64,000 nt of DNA from Algoriphagus terrigena DSM 22685 (GCF_000429445.1 NZ_AUBW01000012.1:1-64000), one strand, 5' to 3'; numbered from the stretch's first letter, positions 46,486 to 56,183 are shown. Numbers and translations: made by a program. Notes: generated by a model from the letters alone, not told the origin.

Positions 46486-48327
46486 CTATTTTCCGAAGAA
46501 GGAGTGAATGCTACTTAAATCCAATTTCACAAAAGTTTTGTTCCCGGCGGGGGAATAGTTTGGGTTTTGGCAGGCAAAAAGCTGGCCGACCAGCGTTTCC
46601 ATTTCCTGCGGATTGAGTTTTTGGCCCTTTTTAATAGATGATCTACGGGAAAGCGACCTCGCAAGATTTTCTCTTTTGTCCAAGGAGAGCTGATTCTTGA
46701 AATTTTTGAACTGCTCGATCAATCCTTCGAAGAGTTCTTTTTCGTTTTTTACCGGTACATCTGCCGGCACACCTTGGATGAGAACGGTGTCCTTTCCGAA
46801 TTCCTCCACCACAAAGCCCAAACTTTGCAACTCAGGCAGCATGTCCATCACCAAAGCAAAATCACCCGTGTTCAGCTGAACCGTCGGCGGAAAAAGGCAC
46901 TGCTGAGACGCGCCCTGCGCAGATTGGATCTGCCGGGAATAGCGCTCGTATAAGATCCGTTCATGCGAAGATTGCTGGTCGATGATCAGTAATCCGGTGG
47001 ACATCTGCGCCACCACATAGCTCAACTCCACCTGAAACGTCGTCCCGGCGGACTCTTCGTCCTGGCGTGGGATCGCAAATCGGGGTTCGTCCGCCGATGC
47101 CCTGCTAGGAAAAGTCAGGATCTCCTGATCTTCATCCGGATCGGGCAGGGAAGATGGGACAGGATTGGGATTCCCTTCGAAAAGCCGCTCCCAGCCCGAC
47201 ACAGACGACTGCTTAAACTCCGGCGTGTTAAATGTCTTGTAACTGTATTCCCGATCCACCTGCACTTTAGTTTCGGGATTGTTCGTCCAGTTTTCCTGAA
47301 AATTCACATCAAGCGAAAAGTCCAATGAGGGTGTGACGTGGTGCGCGCCCAGGGCCTGCTTGACTGCCGAGCGAATCACCGCATAGACCGTCCGCTCATC
47401 TTCAAATTTGATTTCGGTCTTGGTGGGATGGACGTTGATGTCAATATGAGCCGGGTCAATGTCGAGAAAAAGGACATAAAAAGGATGCTGATCACTGGCA
47501 ATCAGCCCATCAAAAGCCGAGCTCACGGCGTGATGTAAATAAGTACTTTTGATGAAGCGATTATTGACAAAGAAAAACTGCTCTCCGCGCGTCTTTTTGG
47601 CACTTTCAGGCTTTCCGATATAGCCCTTGACATTGAGATGGGGAGTTTCTTCGTCGCAAGGGACGAGCTGTCCCTGGTAGTTTTTCCCAAAAAGCCCGAC
47701 GATCCGCTGACTCAACTTCCCCGAAGAAAGGCTAAAAACCTCCAAGTCTTGCTGGAAAAGAGAAAAAGCAACTTCCGGGTAAGAAAGAGCGACCCGCTGA
47801 AACTCCTCCACGATGTGGCGCATCTCAACGGGGTTGGATTTGAGGAAATTGCGGCGGGCTGGTACATTGAAGAACAGGTTTTTCATCGACACTGACGTGC
47901 CGACCGGAGCTGCAATCGGCTCTTGCCTCTTCACATCAGAGCCCTCGATCTGGATCAGTGTCCCCAGTTCAGCGTCAGTCTGGCGGGTCTTGAGCTCCAC
48001 CTGCGCGACAGCGGCGATCGACGCCAATGCCTCTCCGCGAAATCCAAATGTCCGGATCGCAAAAAGGTCTTGGGAAGTTCTAATCTTGGAAGTGGCGTGC
48101 CGCTCGAAACTCATCCGAGCGTCTGTCGCAGACATACCCTTGCCATTGTCAATGACTTGGATCAGTTGCTTGCCGGCATCCTTGACCACTACCTGTACTT
48201 GGGTGGCTCCGGCATCGACGGCATTTTCCAGAAGTTCCTTAAGTGCAGAAGCGGGGCGCTGGACAACCTCTCCAGCGGCAATCTGATTGGCAATCGCATC
48301 CGGCAGTAGCTGGATGATATCAATCAT
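46486..48327 (-). CDS. mutL: DNA mismatch repair protein MutL
   Basis: A 613-residue GHKL ATPase that links mismatch recognition by MutS to downstream repair. N-terminal motifs: ENAVDAGAT, DNGKGM, FGFRGEALASI and GTSVSMKNLF. The C-terminal domain begins near residue 440. Its endonuclease motif reads DQQSSHERILYE rather than DQHAxxExxxxE, and a CPHGRP-type site is absent (CQNPNYSPAG instead), so nicking activity is doubtful. An 8-nt overlap with the upstream gene and 1 nt to the downstream rhomboid show an operon. Confidence 0.95.
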   Translation of the reverse strand: MIDIIQLLPDAIANQIAAGEVVQRPASALKELLENAVDAGATQVQVVVKDAGKQLIQVIDNGKGMSATDARMSFERHATSKIRTSQDLFAIRTFGFRGEALASIAAVAQVELKTRQTDAELGTLIQIEGSDVKRQEPIAAPVGTSVSMKNLFFNVPARRNFLKSNPVEMRHIVEEFQRVALSYPEVAFSLFQQDLEVFSLSSGKLSQRIVGLFGKNYQGQLVPCDEETPHLNVKGYIGKPESAKKTRGEQFFFVNNRFIKSTYLHHAVSSAFDGLIASDQHPFYVLFLDIDPAHIDINVHPTKTEIKFEDERTVYAVIRSAVKQALGAHHVTPSLDFSLDVNFQENWTNNPETKVQVDREYSYKTFNTPEFKQSSVSGWERLFEGNPNPVPSSLPDPDEDQEILTFPSRASADEPRFAIPRQDEESAGTTFQVELSYVVAQMSTGLLIIDQQSSHERILYERYSRQIQSAQGASQQCLFPPTVQLNTGDFALVMDMLPELQSLGFVVEEFGKDTVLIQGVPADVPVKNEKELFEGLIEQFKNFKNQLSLDKRENLARSLSRRSSIKKGQKLNPQEMETLVGQLFACQNPNYSPAGNKTFVKLDLSSIHSFFGK

Positions 48328-48730
48328 CTTTCCTCCTCCGCTTTAAAAATCTGGACGCATAGAAAAGCCCACCCGCGATGAGCGCGACGTAGAGAAGGTA
48401 ATTGAGAATGACCGGCCCAAGATAGATATACCCAAACGCGCCGATAATCATCGCAAAGAATAGCAGGGTTCTGATCATCGCCGTAGAGTTGAACATACTT
48501 GAGCTCTTCGGCTTGATCCCCCTGTGTTGGGCAAAAGACCCCCGAATCCCGCCTGCGTATGTTCTTGATCTACTTTCGATTTCCTCCGCATTCAGCAATC
48601 CTTCTTCCTCCATTTCCCTTTTAATCCGGGAAGTACGCTCCTCTATCTCCTCCTTGACGGGATCATAGTATCTGGGCTTGACATCATACCGCATGGGTGC
48701 GGTGCTGCGAAAGAGGGAGGGGAATTTCAT
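48320..48730 (-). CDS. Small membrane protein upstream of mutL
   Basis: A 136-residue protein: hydrophilic, acidic/basic N-terminal half (about 1-85, with helical KEEIEERTSRIKREMEEE) then two hydrophobic helices (about 88-106 and 109-127), ending in KRRRKDD. No family is recognised. Its 3' end overlaps mutL by 8 nt, so it heads the transcription unit small protein-mutL-rhomboid-rhomboid. Function unknown. Confidence 0.75.
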   Translation of the reverse strand: MKFPSLFRSTAPMRYDVKPRYYDPVKEEIEERTSRIKREMEEEGLLNAEEIESRSRTYAGGIRGSFAQHRGIKPKSSSMFNSTAMIRTLLFFAMIIGAFGYIYLGPVILNYLLYVALIAGGLFYASRFLKRRRKDD

Positions 48731-48987
48731 AAGCTATTCGTTGGGATGATAGATGGGATCAGAAATTGAAGGAAAATAACGAGTCGTTAGAAAAGAGAGA
48801 TACCGTAAATCACTTTTCTCCGTTTTTTAACCTTAAACCGTGTTCAATGTTGCCCAATCTTTCCTATATTCATTTTGTCGTCCCTTTCTCCAATGCACTG
48901 AAGCGACCAGGGACCTCGGGAAGTATACTCTTCCGTCGCGATCACAAATATATTTTGAAAGTTAAGGATTAAAAATTGAACTCAGTA

Positions 48988-51930
48988 ATGAATAGAAAGC
49001 ATTGGAGCCTGATTTCTTTTTTGATATTAACGGGATTATTCACTTCGGGAAAGACAGATCCCTTTGTTGCAAACGAAGATCCCCTGATCGCCGAAGACCG
49101 CCTATCCCAAGAATACTGGGTCGACAGCGTCTTCAATTCGCTGACTTTTGAGGACAGATTGGGCCAACTTTTCATGGTTGCCGCCTATTCCAACAAAGAC
49201 CAACGACACGTCGATGAAATCAGCAATTTGGTTGCAACCGAAAATCTAGGTGGCTTAATTTTCTTCCAGGGAGGCCCGGACAGGCAGGCCCGGCTGACCA
49301 ATTACTACCAAGCTCAGGCAAAGACTCCGCTACTCATCGCCATGGATGCGGAATGGGGCATTGGTATGCGCCTTGATTCCGTGGCAAATTTCCCGAAGGC
49401 GATGACGCTGGGCGCCGTGCAAAATCCGGACTTGATCTACGAAATGGGCTCGGAGATCGCGCGCCAGTTCAAGGAACTCGGGATGCACATCAACTTTGCT
49501 CCGGTGGTGGACGTCAATTCCAATCCCGACAATCCTGTGATTGGCTACCGGGCTTTTGGCGAAGATAAAGAAATGGTCACCCGTCGTGCAGTCGCCTATA
49601 TGAAGGGATTGCAAGATCACGGTGTCATGGCAAATGCCAAGCATTTTCCCGGCCACGGGGATACAGAGACAGACAGCCACTATGCGCTGCCTGTGATCAA
49701 TCATCCCGAAAAACGCATCTGGGACATCGACCTCTATCCTTATCAGGAGCTATTCAGAGAAGACCTCATGTCGGTCATGGTCGCACATCTCAACGTCCCC
49801 AGCCTAGACTATGGCGCCAATATTCCTACCAGTCTTTCCAAACCTGTGGTCACGGATTTGCTCCAGAAGCGGATGAATTTTCAGGGTTTGATCTTCACCG
49901 ACGCGCTAAATATGAAGGGCGTCGCAAATTTCAGTAAACCGGGAGAAGTAGATCTAAAAGCGCTTTTGGCGGGAAACGACGTGCTGCTATACTCTCAAGA
50001 TGTCCCCAAAGCGAAAATCCTGATCAAAGATGCTGTAAATCGGGGACTGATTGCCGAGTCAGAGCTTAATCGCCGGGTCAAAAAAGTCCTCAAAGCAAAG
50101 TATTGGGCAGGATTGAATCATTACAAACCTATCGACACCTACAAAATTGCCGAGCGCCTGAACACCCCATCGACGGCGGCCGTGATCGAGAAACTCTACG
50201 CCGAATCGATCACCGTGGCGGCCAACAAAAACGACCTTCTTCCATTCAAGAACCTGGATCTGACCAAATTCGCGAGTTTGTCGATCGGTGACGACGGCAA
50301 GGTCTTCAGCCAGTATTTGAAAAATTACGCTTCTTTCGATCATTTCACCGTCCAAAAAGCCGCCGGAGAATCCTCCCACTACAATCTGATGAAGCAACTC
50401 GAGGACTATGACGTGGTCGTAGTAGGCCTGATGGGAGTGACCAATAGTCCGCAGCGGGCATTTGGGATCGCTCCCGGTGACATCGGCCTGATCAGGGAGC
50501 TGGAGAAAAGACAAAAAGTAGTCACCGTTCTATTTGGCAATGCCTATGGGGCGAAAGCTCTGGAGGGTTTTGGTAATGTCGTATTGGCTTACGAGAATTC
50601 TCCGGAAACCCAAAAACTGGCGCCACAGGTACTTTTTGGCGGTAGGTCGGCGATGGGCATTCTGCCGGTCACAGTCGGCGGGCTGTATTCTCACGGCGTG
50701 GGAGGATTTCTAGCGTATTCTCATCGCCTTTCCTACGGAGCTCCTGAAAGCGTGGGTCTGGACAGCAAGATTTTGGGGGGAATCGACGCAATAGCCGAGC
50801 GAATGATCAATATCCAGGCAGCTCCGGGAGCAAATGTCTTGGTGATGAAGGATGGAAAAGTCGTCTTCCAAAAATCATACGGGTACTTCGATTACACAAA
50901 TTCCAAACCGGTGACTGCGGAAACAGTCTATGATTTGGCGTCCATCACCAAGGTATTGGCAACGACCCAGGCGGTCATGTTTCTCCAAAGCCGGGGTGAG
51001 CTCGAGATGAACAAGACCTTGGGCGACTACTTGCCGGAGCTGAAAGGCACGAACAAATCCAACCTGAAGCTAAAGGATGTGCTGATGCACGAAGCAGGAC
51101 TGAAGGCTTTCATCCCGCATTATGTCCACACCGTACAGTCGGGCCAATGGCGTGGAGATTACTACAAAGCCCGCGTCGAACCCGGATTTTCCCGACCCGT
51201 CTCCAATGACATGTATGGCAGAGACGCGCTTCGGGACAGTATCTGGAGCTGGACTGTGAAGTCGGATCTACTGCCAAAGCCAGCCAAATACGTCTACTCT
51301 GACTTGACCATGTACTTCATGCAGGCGGTGGTAGAGCGCATCGTCAACCAGCCGCTGGATGAATTCCTGGATCAAAATTTCTATGCTCCGCTGGGACTAA
51401 AGACGCTAACTTTTAATCCGCTCAATAAGATGCCGATGGAAAACATCGCTCCGACTGAAAACGACGTCGCCTTCAGAAAGCGACAGATTCAAGGCTATGT
51501 TCATGATCCGGGAGCTGCAATGTATGGAGGCGTCGCCGGTCATGCGGGACTATTTGGTACCGCCAACGACCTTGCGGTGATGATGCAACTCATGCTAAAC
51601 AAGGGAACCTACGGCGATGTCACACTCATCAAGCCCGAGACAGTGGAAACATTCACCAAGCGTCAATCCACGATGAGTCGCAGGGCTTGGGGTTGGGACA
51701 AACCAGACCTTGAGATGGGTAAAGGCGGTTCGGCGAGCAAATTTGCCCCTAAAAGCACCTTTGGACATACTGGATTCACCGGCACTTGTGTCTGGGCAGA
51801 TCCCGAAAATAACTTGGTCTACGTGTTTCTCTCCAACCGGGTCTATCCGGCAGCAGAAAACACCAAGCTTTACGACGAAAATATACGAACCAATATCCAC
51901 GATATCATCTATGAGGCGATGGTGAAGTGA
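48988..51930 (+). CDS. Fusion of GH3 beta-N-acetylhexosaminidase (NagZ-like) and class C beta-lactamase-like domain
   Basis: A 980-residue secreted protein. After a signal sequence, residues about 40-360 are a GH3 NagZ-type barrel: KHFPGHGDTETDSH with the acid/base pair D229-H231, and nucleophile D305 in FTDALNMKG. A linker and a GH3 C-terminal domain (about 380-570) follow. A serine-hydrolase domain (about 610-980) carries SxxK at S652/K655, Y770-S-D (in place of Y-x-N) and H927-T-G. The pair suggests processing of peptidoglycan sugars and peptides in one chain (inference); the second half may be a D-amino-acid esterase or peptidase rather than a drug-resistance enzyme. ATG 48988 is used; a TTG 12 nt upstream is possible. 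Confidence 0.9.
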   Translation: MNRKHWSLISFLILTGLFTSGKTDPFVANEDPLIAEDRLSQEYWVDSVFNSLTFEDRLGQLFMVAAYSNKDQRHVDEISNLVATENLGGLIFFQGGPDRQARLTNYYQAQAKTPLLIAMDAEWGIGMRLDSVANFPKAMTLGAVQNPDLIYEMGSEIARQFKELGMHINFAPVVDVNSNPDNPVIGYRAFGEDKEMVTRRAVAYMKGLQDHGVMANAKHFPGHGDTETDSHYALPVINHPEKRIWDIDLYPYQELFREDLMSVMVAHLNVPSLDYGANIPTSLSKPVVTDLLQKRMNFQGLIFTDALNMKGVANFSKPGEVDLKALLAGNDVLLYSQDVPKAKILIKDAVNRGLIAESELNRRVKKVLKAKYWAGLNHYKPIDTYKIAERLNTPSTAAVIEKLYAESITVAANKNDLLPFKNLDLTKFASLSIGDDGKVFSQYLKNYASFDHFTVQKAAGESSHYNLMKQLEDYDVVVVGLMGVTNSPQRAFGIAPGDIGLIRELEKRQKVVTVLFGNAYGAKALEGFGNVVLAYENSPETQKLAPQVLFGGRSAMGILPVTVGGLYSHGVGGFLAYSHRLSYGAPESVGLDSKILGGIDAIAERMINIQAAPGANVLVMKDGKVVFQKSYGYFDYTNSKPVTAETVYDLASITKVLATTQAVMFLQSRGELEMNKTLGDYLPELKGTNKSNLKLKDVLMHEAGLKAFIPHYVHTVQSGQWRGDYYKARVEPGFSRPVSNDMYGRDALRDSIWSWTVKSDLLPKPAKYVYSDLTMYFMQAVVERIVNQPLDEFLDQNFYAPLGLKTLTFNPLNKMPMENIAPTENDVAFRKRQIQGYVHDPGAAMYGGVAGHAGLFGTANDLAVMMQLMLNKGTYGDVTLIKPETVETFTKRQSTMSRRAWGWDKPDLEMGKGGSASKFAPKSTFGHTGFTGTCVWADPENNLVYVFLSNRVYPAAENTKLYDENIRTNIHDIIYEAMVK

Positions 51931-51981
51931 GATTGCTCTTAGACGGCGTCACGTTGTACCTTCTCTTTACCGCTACCTCCA

Positions 51982-52533
51982 ATGTCAATGAGTAGAAGAA
52001 TTATTCTTTTCCTATTTTTCATCACGACGAACTCGCTAGCAACAATTGCATAGAATAAATTGGTTATCCGTGATTTGAAGGGGCTTAAATGGGAATATGA
52101 TAAACGCTATTCATTACTAGATTCTACTGAATATTTCGCTTACTCGTTTTCTATCGCAGACGTAATTGATACAGCCGAAGAATGGGAAAAGCTCGATAGA
52201 TGCAGTTGCGAAATGAATGGCGACACAGTTCACATTAGGATTTATAATATTTTAGCAGAAGGAGGAATTGCGGTGCTTATAGCGCTAGACAATCATTCTT
52301 GGACATCATATATTCAACACTACTCGGATATCGAGGATTTCAAATCAGGTTATTTTTATAACTACCAACCTGAACTATCAACGTTGTTTGTAAATTTTCC
52401 TAACTACAAAGTAGGCGACATTCTAACCGGATCAATCGATATAACGAGCAAAAATTTGAAGACCCTAAACCTTGACGTATTAACTCTTAAAGGCAAGTTC
52501 CAATGCATCATAGTGAAAAATAAAAGCAGATAA
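51982..52533 (+). pseudogene. Secreted protein interrupted by an in-frame TAG
   Basis: From ATG 51982 the frame encodes a perfect signal peptide, MSMSRRIILFLFFITT, ending LATIA, then meets TAG at 52051-52053. The same frame resumes with NKLVIRDLKGLKW and continues without a stop to 52533. A single C-to-T change would turn CAG (giving a typical A-I-A|Q cleavage site) into TAG. The mature part (about 160 residues) has no recognised family, is AT-richer than neighbours, and has short beta-like strands. Either a recent pseudogene, a strain-specific nonsense change, or a sequencing error. Confidence 0.75.
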
Positions 52534-52728
52534 CATACCTTATGCTTGGACGGTGCTAGGCAAACACTGTCGGTGTTCCAGAAATTTCTTCTAGTCTGAG
52601 AAACGGTCAATTGCGTTTATATTTTAACAAATCCGATTCTACTTTGGTGTTGTGAAAATCAATTTGCCCTTTTGCAGTGATCGAGAAGTTCATCTTTTTT
52701 TTGCTTACAGAGTAAATCTCAAGAGAAG

Positions 52729-52768
52729 AAAAAAAGGCCATCCGGAATAATGTTCCGAAAGGCCTTTT
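52729..52768. terminator. Bidirectional terminator
   Basis: Outer arms AAAAGGCC / GGCCTTTT and inner CGGAA / TTCCG surround a short loop, with A-runs and T-runs on the outside. It lies between the interrupted gene and the convergent PorE-like gene. Confidence 0.88.
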
Positions 52769-52851
52769 CTAGTTTCAACGCTACCTGCCCCACTCTTGGT
52801 TCTTGAGCCTTGGTTCTTACCTCTGGCGTCTTGATACTAACGTTTAGGCAC

Positions 52852-54783
52852 CTATTCTTCCTTGATCTCAATCACCTTAAACTCGGTGCGTCGGTTGGTC
52901 TGATGTTCTTCCTCCGTCTGCGCATCTTTGATGATCAGCTGTGATTCTCCATAGCCTTTGGCCACCAGTCTTTCGGCCGCCACACCCTTAGACACGATAT
53001 AATCGACTGCAGATTGGGCTCTTCGCTGCGACAGATCCAGATTGTATGCATCGCTGGAGCGGGAATCTGTATGCGAGCTCAGTTCTATACTGATGGCAGG
53101 ATTGTCCGTGAGGATTTTTACCAATTTATCCAGCTCGATGGCTGCATCCGGCCGGATTTCAGCTTTATCCAAATCGTAGTAGATATTGTCCAGTACGATG
53201 GATTTGTCTAAGATTAACTGATCCAAAACCAGCGTGGTATCCAGCGTAATGTTGGTCACTTCCTGAACGAGCGTCGCTGGATCTGGTGTTTTCCCCTTGG
53301 TCGTGTAAGGAATCGACTTGGAGAAATAGCCTCCCTTAGAGGCAATGATGGTGTAGTCAGAATCAGCGTTCATGGTGAATCTCACACGCCCGTTGGTATT
53401 GGAGAAATCTCCGCCCTGCTGCTTGTTATCCGATCCGTAGAGTACGACGCGGGCCTGCGGCAAAACCGCTTCAGTCCCGTCTGCTTTGGCTTCTTTGGTA
53501 TAGACGTTTAGCAGGATGTTAATAATTTTCGGCTTCGGCGTCTTGTCTTCAAAGAAGTAAATGTCGTCGTCTCCAACTCCATCTGCACGATTGGAGGACA
53601 GGAATCCCGCCTTCGGATATTCGGTAAAGAAGATCCCAAAGTCATCGTCTTGGCTATTGATATTTTGTCCCAAGTTTCTGATCACCTGCGTGCCCGAGGC
53701 ATCATTCTCCGCGACAAACACATCAAGCTTCCCATATCCGGGATGTCCATCCGAAGCAAAGAAAAACTTACCATCCGCAGCCATTCTGGGAAACATCTCA
53801 TTCCCCGGTGTATTGACAGTCGGGCCAAGATTCACGGCGTTGCCAAAGTCGCCATTAGCGACCTTAGTTGCCTTGTACAGATCCAAACCTCCGAATCCGC
53901 CGGGTCTGGTTGATGCAAAATACAATTCGGAACCGTCCGGGCTGAAAGCTGGAGTGGTGTTATACCAAGTCTCATCCTCATTTACCGGCATCCAGATGGG
54001 CTGTGTAAAGCCCGCTCCGCGGAAATAGGATACAAATAGCGTCGTCTCTGGATAGTCTTTGGACGAAACTGAGTTTCCTCTCGCGTAAATGATGGTATTT
54101 CCGTCAGGACTGATAGCAATGGCGCCCTGATTCAGACCATCTTCGTTTCGGAATTCCGGCAAAGCTTGCACCGCGCCTGCATCCACTTTCAATCCATCGG
54201 CCCGGGCTCGAAACAACTGCGTGTAAGGTGTACCTGTGGCGGGATACAAACCGGAGGCTTGTCTTCCTGAAGTGAAATAGAGGAAATCTTCGCTCAAAAC
54301 AGGGGAATAATCAGGCCCCGGTGTGTTCAGCTCCTTGTAATTGACCAGCTCATGTTTGGGCCAGTAGTTTTCGATGCCTTCGGCGAGTTTGATGGATTCG
54401 ATCTCGCGCTGGTTTCTGGCCAAAAGCGCCTCGTCAGACGTATAACCTTTCGCTTTTTCAAAAGCTGCTTTTGCTTCCTCGTTCTTTTGTTGGGCCTTTA
54501 AACTTTGACCCAGGAAAAAATAGTGGTTGAAAGAAGGTTCTTCCTCGACGAGTTGGCGATAGTAAGGCTCGGACTTCTCGATTCGGTTGGAAAGCCGATA
54601 GCTTTCTCCGATCACCCGATTGGCTTCCAGATTGGCGGAGTCCTGCTCCAGAATTTGCGTAAACGTGTTGATGGCATATTGGTACTGCCCGGATAGGAAT
54701 TGATCATTTCCTTTTTCCTGGAGGCTTTTGCAGCCACTCAGCAAAAGAATCAAAACTGGTATCCACAAAAAATGCTGCTTCAT
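52852..54783 (-). CDS. PorE-like OmpA-family lipoprotein
   Basis: A 643-residue outer-membrane lipoprotein (lipobox LSGC, Cys 18). Order: TPR repeats at about 20-140, a PD40/WD40-like beta propeller (about 155-425, with AISPDGNTIIYA, AFSPDGSELYFASTR, RMAADGKFFFASD), a carboxypeptidase-regulatory-like domain (about 430-520), and a C-terminal OmpA peptidoglycan-binding domain (about 530-640, with YYDLDKAEIRP and LSSHTDSR). This is the architecture of PorE, which anchors the type IX secretion machine to the cell wall; related Bacteroidota OmpA proteins share it. ATG 54783 is chosen at the lipoprotein signal. Confidence 0.85.
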   Translation of the reverse strand: MKQHFLWIPVLILLLSGCKSLQEKGNDQFLSGQYQYAINTFTQILEQDSANLEANRVIGESYRLSNRIEKSEPYYRQLVEEEPSFNHYFFLGQSLKAQQKNEEAKAAFEKAKGYTSDEALLARNQREIESIKLAEGIENYWPKHELVNYKELNTPGPDYSPVLSEDFLYFTSGRQASGLYPATGTPYTQLFRARADGLKVDAGAVQALPEFRNEDGLNQGAIAISPDGNTIIYARGNSVSSKDYPETTLFVSYFRGAGFTQPIWMPVNEDETWYNTTPAFSPDGSELYFASTRPGGFGGLDLYKATKVANGDFGNAVNLGPTVNTPGNEMFPRMAADGKFFFASDGHPGYGKLDVFVAENDASGTQVIRNLGQNINSQDDDFGIFFTEYPKAGFLSSNRADGVGDDDIYFFEDKTPKPKIINILLNVYTKEAKADGTEAVLPQARVVLYGSDNKQQGGDFSNTNGRVRFTMNADSDYTIIASKGGYFSKSIPYTTKGKTPDPATLVQEVTNITLDTTLVLDQLILDKSIVLDNIYYDLDKAEIRPDAAIELDKLVKILTDNPAISIELSSHTDSRSSDAYNLDLSQRRAQSAVDYIVSKGVAAERLVAKGYGESQLIIKDAQTEEEHQTNRRTEFKVIEIKEE

Positions 54784-54820
54784 CGATAGGCGATTGTCGG
54801 TCAATACTGAATATTACTAA

Positions 54821-55309
54821 TTAATTTGGAAAATATCTGTTTAGCCAACTATTTCGGACGGGTTGCCACATATTTTTTAGATCGGACTTGGTTCGTATGA
54901 GAGGATTGATCACCGCTGTGTCCAGATTAATCTCGCCAGCAGTCACCCGGGCCTTCACTCCCAAGGCAGGTATAACTGTCATTTCCCCGCTCGGCTGCTT
55001 CAGACTAATCTTGCCCTGATCAGTCAGATTGGTGTCCAGAAGACTTTCTAGCTCACGCAAAGTCCGGACGGAACTATCAATCGAACAGCCACTTGCCCCA
55101 AGATTGCTTTCGTCAACTGCCAAAAGAAGAATCTGATTTTCGACCAAATCAAAGGAAGCCGGCATATGATTGCCGTGCGTATTCCAGCCTTCGCAAAAAC
55201 TGCTCAAGCGCTCTCGGACCAGCTGCGCTTCGGAATCTGAGAATTTGTGGTCTGCCTGATACACCCAAACTCGGGAATACTCTGGCATCTGTTCAAAAGG
55301 GAGGTACAT
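54821..55309 (-). CDS. Conserved hypothetical protein upstream of PorE-like gene
   Basis: A 162-residue cytoplasmic protein with no signal peptide or nucleotide-binding motif. Homologues in Bacteroidota are frequently labelled ABC transporter ATPase, but no Walker A or signature motif is visible, so that name is rejected here. It resembles a small alpha/beta protein with a conserved FCEGWNTHG segment. It lies 37 nt upstream of the PorE-like gene on the same strand and may be co-transcribed. Confidence 0.75.
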   Translation of the reverse strand: MYLPFEQMPEYSRVWVYQADHKFSDSEAQLVRERLSSFCEGWNTHGNHMPASFDLVENQILLLAVDESNLGASGCSIDSSVRTLRELESLLDTNLTDQGKISLKQPSGEMTVIPALGVKARVTAGEINLDTAVINPLIRTKSDLKNMWQPVRNSWLNRYFPN

Positions 55310-55330
55310 AAGTTAGTTTGTCTCACAAAG

Positions 55331-55361
55331 AAAAACCCTTTCTGCATAACGGCAAAAAGGG
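55331..55361 (-). terminator. Terminator of the Fe-S protein operon
   Basis: Stem CCCTTT / AAAGGG with a 14-nt loop is followed on the minus strand by a U-run. It lies about 24 nt after the Fe-S gene's stop codon. Confidence 0.75.
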
Positions 55362-55384
55362 CTGAATGGATTCAAAACACGGAA

Positions 55385-56176
55385 TTAAATCCCCATGTCT
55401 TTGGCAACCATCTCTGCCAGGTCGTAGACTTTGACCTCGGCTTCGCGGTTCTTGTTTTTCACCCCGTCGGTCATCATGGTCAAACAAAACGGGCAGCCGA
55501 CTGCAATCGCCTGAGCACCGGTAGCCAAGGCTTCCTCCGTACGCTCGACGTTGATGTCCTTGTTGCCTGGTTCCGGCTCTTTGAACATCTGGGCACCTCC
55601 GGCTCCACAGCAGAGTCCCTTGGTCTTGCAACGCTTCATTTCGACCAACTCTATATCCAACGCCTTGATGACTTCCCGAGGCGCTTCGTAGACATTGTTT
55701 GCCCGGCCAAGAAAGCAGGAGTCGTGAAAGGTGATCTTCTTCCCTTTGAACTCTCCTCCGCCCTGAAGCCGGACTTTTCCATCATTAATCAGCTGCTGGA
55801 GAAACTGGGAATGGTGTATCACCTCGTAGTTTCCACCGAGCGCGGGATATTCGTTTTTGATCGTGTTGAAGCAATGTGGACAGGCGGTCACGACCTTTTT
55901 CACGTCGTAGGCATTCATCACCTGGATATTGCCGACAGCCTGCATTTGGAACAAAAACTCGTTCCCAGCTCTCCTCGCCGGATCTCCCGTGCAGGTCTCC
56001 TCAGGCCCGAGGACCGCGAAGCTTACGCCGACCTTGTTCAGGATCTTCACAAATGCCTGGGTGACGGCCTTGTAGCGCTCATCAAAGGAGCCCGCGCAGC
56101 CCACCCAAAAAAGGACTTCCGGGCTTTGCCCGTTCGCGGCCATTTCGGCCATGGTGGGTACTTTATAGGTTGACAT
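55385..56176 (-). CDS. CCG-domain Fe-S oxidoreductase subunit (HdrB/LutA/GlpC-like)
   Basis: A 263-residue cytoplasmic protein with two cysteine-rich CCG-type domains: GCAGSFDERY...TACPHC in the first half and HDSCFLGR...KGLCCGAGGAQMF...GCPFC in the second. This is the pattern of heterodisulfide-reductase-like and LutA/GlpC-type electron carriers. The partner gene upstream (56334-57665) supplies 4Fe-4S and membrane parts. Together they likely form a membrane-bound oxidoreductase; the electron donor is unknown. Confidence 0.9.
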   Translation of the reverse strand: MSTYKVPTMAEMAANGQSPEVLFWVGCAGSFDERYKAVTQAFVKILNKVGVSFAVLGPEETCTGDPARRAGNEFLFQMQAVGNIQVMNAYDVKKVVTACPHCFNTIKNEYPALGGNYEVIHHSQFLQQLINDGKVRLQGGGEFKGKKITFHDSCFLGRANNVYEAPREVIKALDIELVEMKRCKTKGLCCGAGGAQMFKEPEPGNKDINVERTEEALATGAQAIAVGCPFCLTMMTDGVKNKNREAEVKVYDLAEMVAKDMGI

Positions 56177-56183
56177 AGCTTTG

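Noticed and set aside
50941-51768. Antibiotic-resistance beta-lactamase
   Set aside because: SxxK and HTG alone are shared by many esterases and peptidases, and the domain is fused to a NagZ-like enzyme; there is no evidence for drug hydrolysis.
54821-55309. ABC transporter ATPase (common database label for this family)
   Set aside because: No Walker A, signature or Walker B motif is present in the 162 residues.
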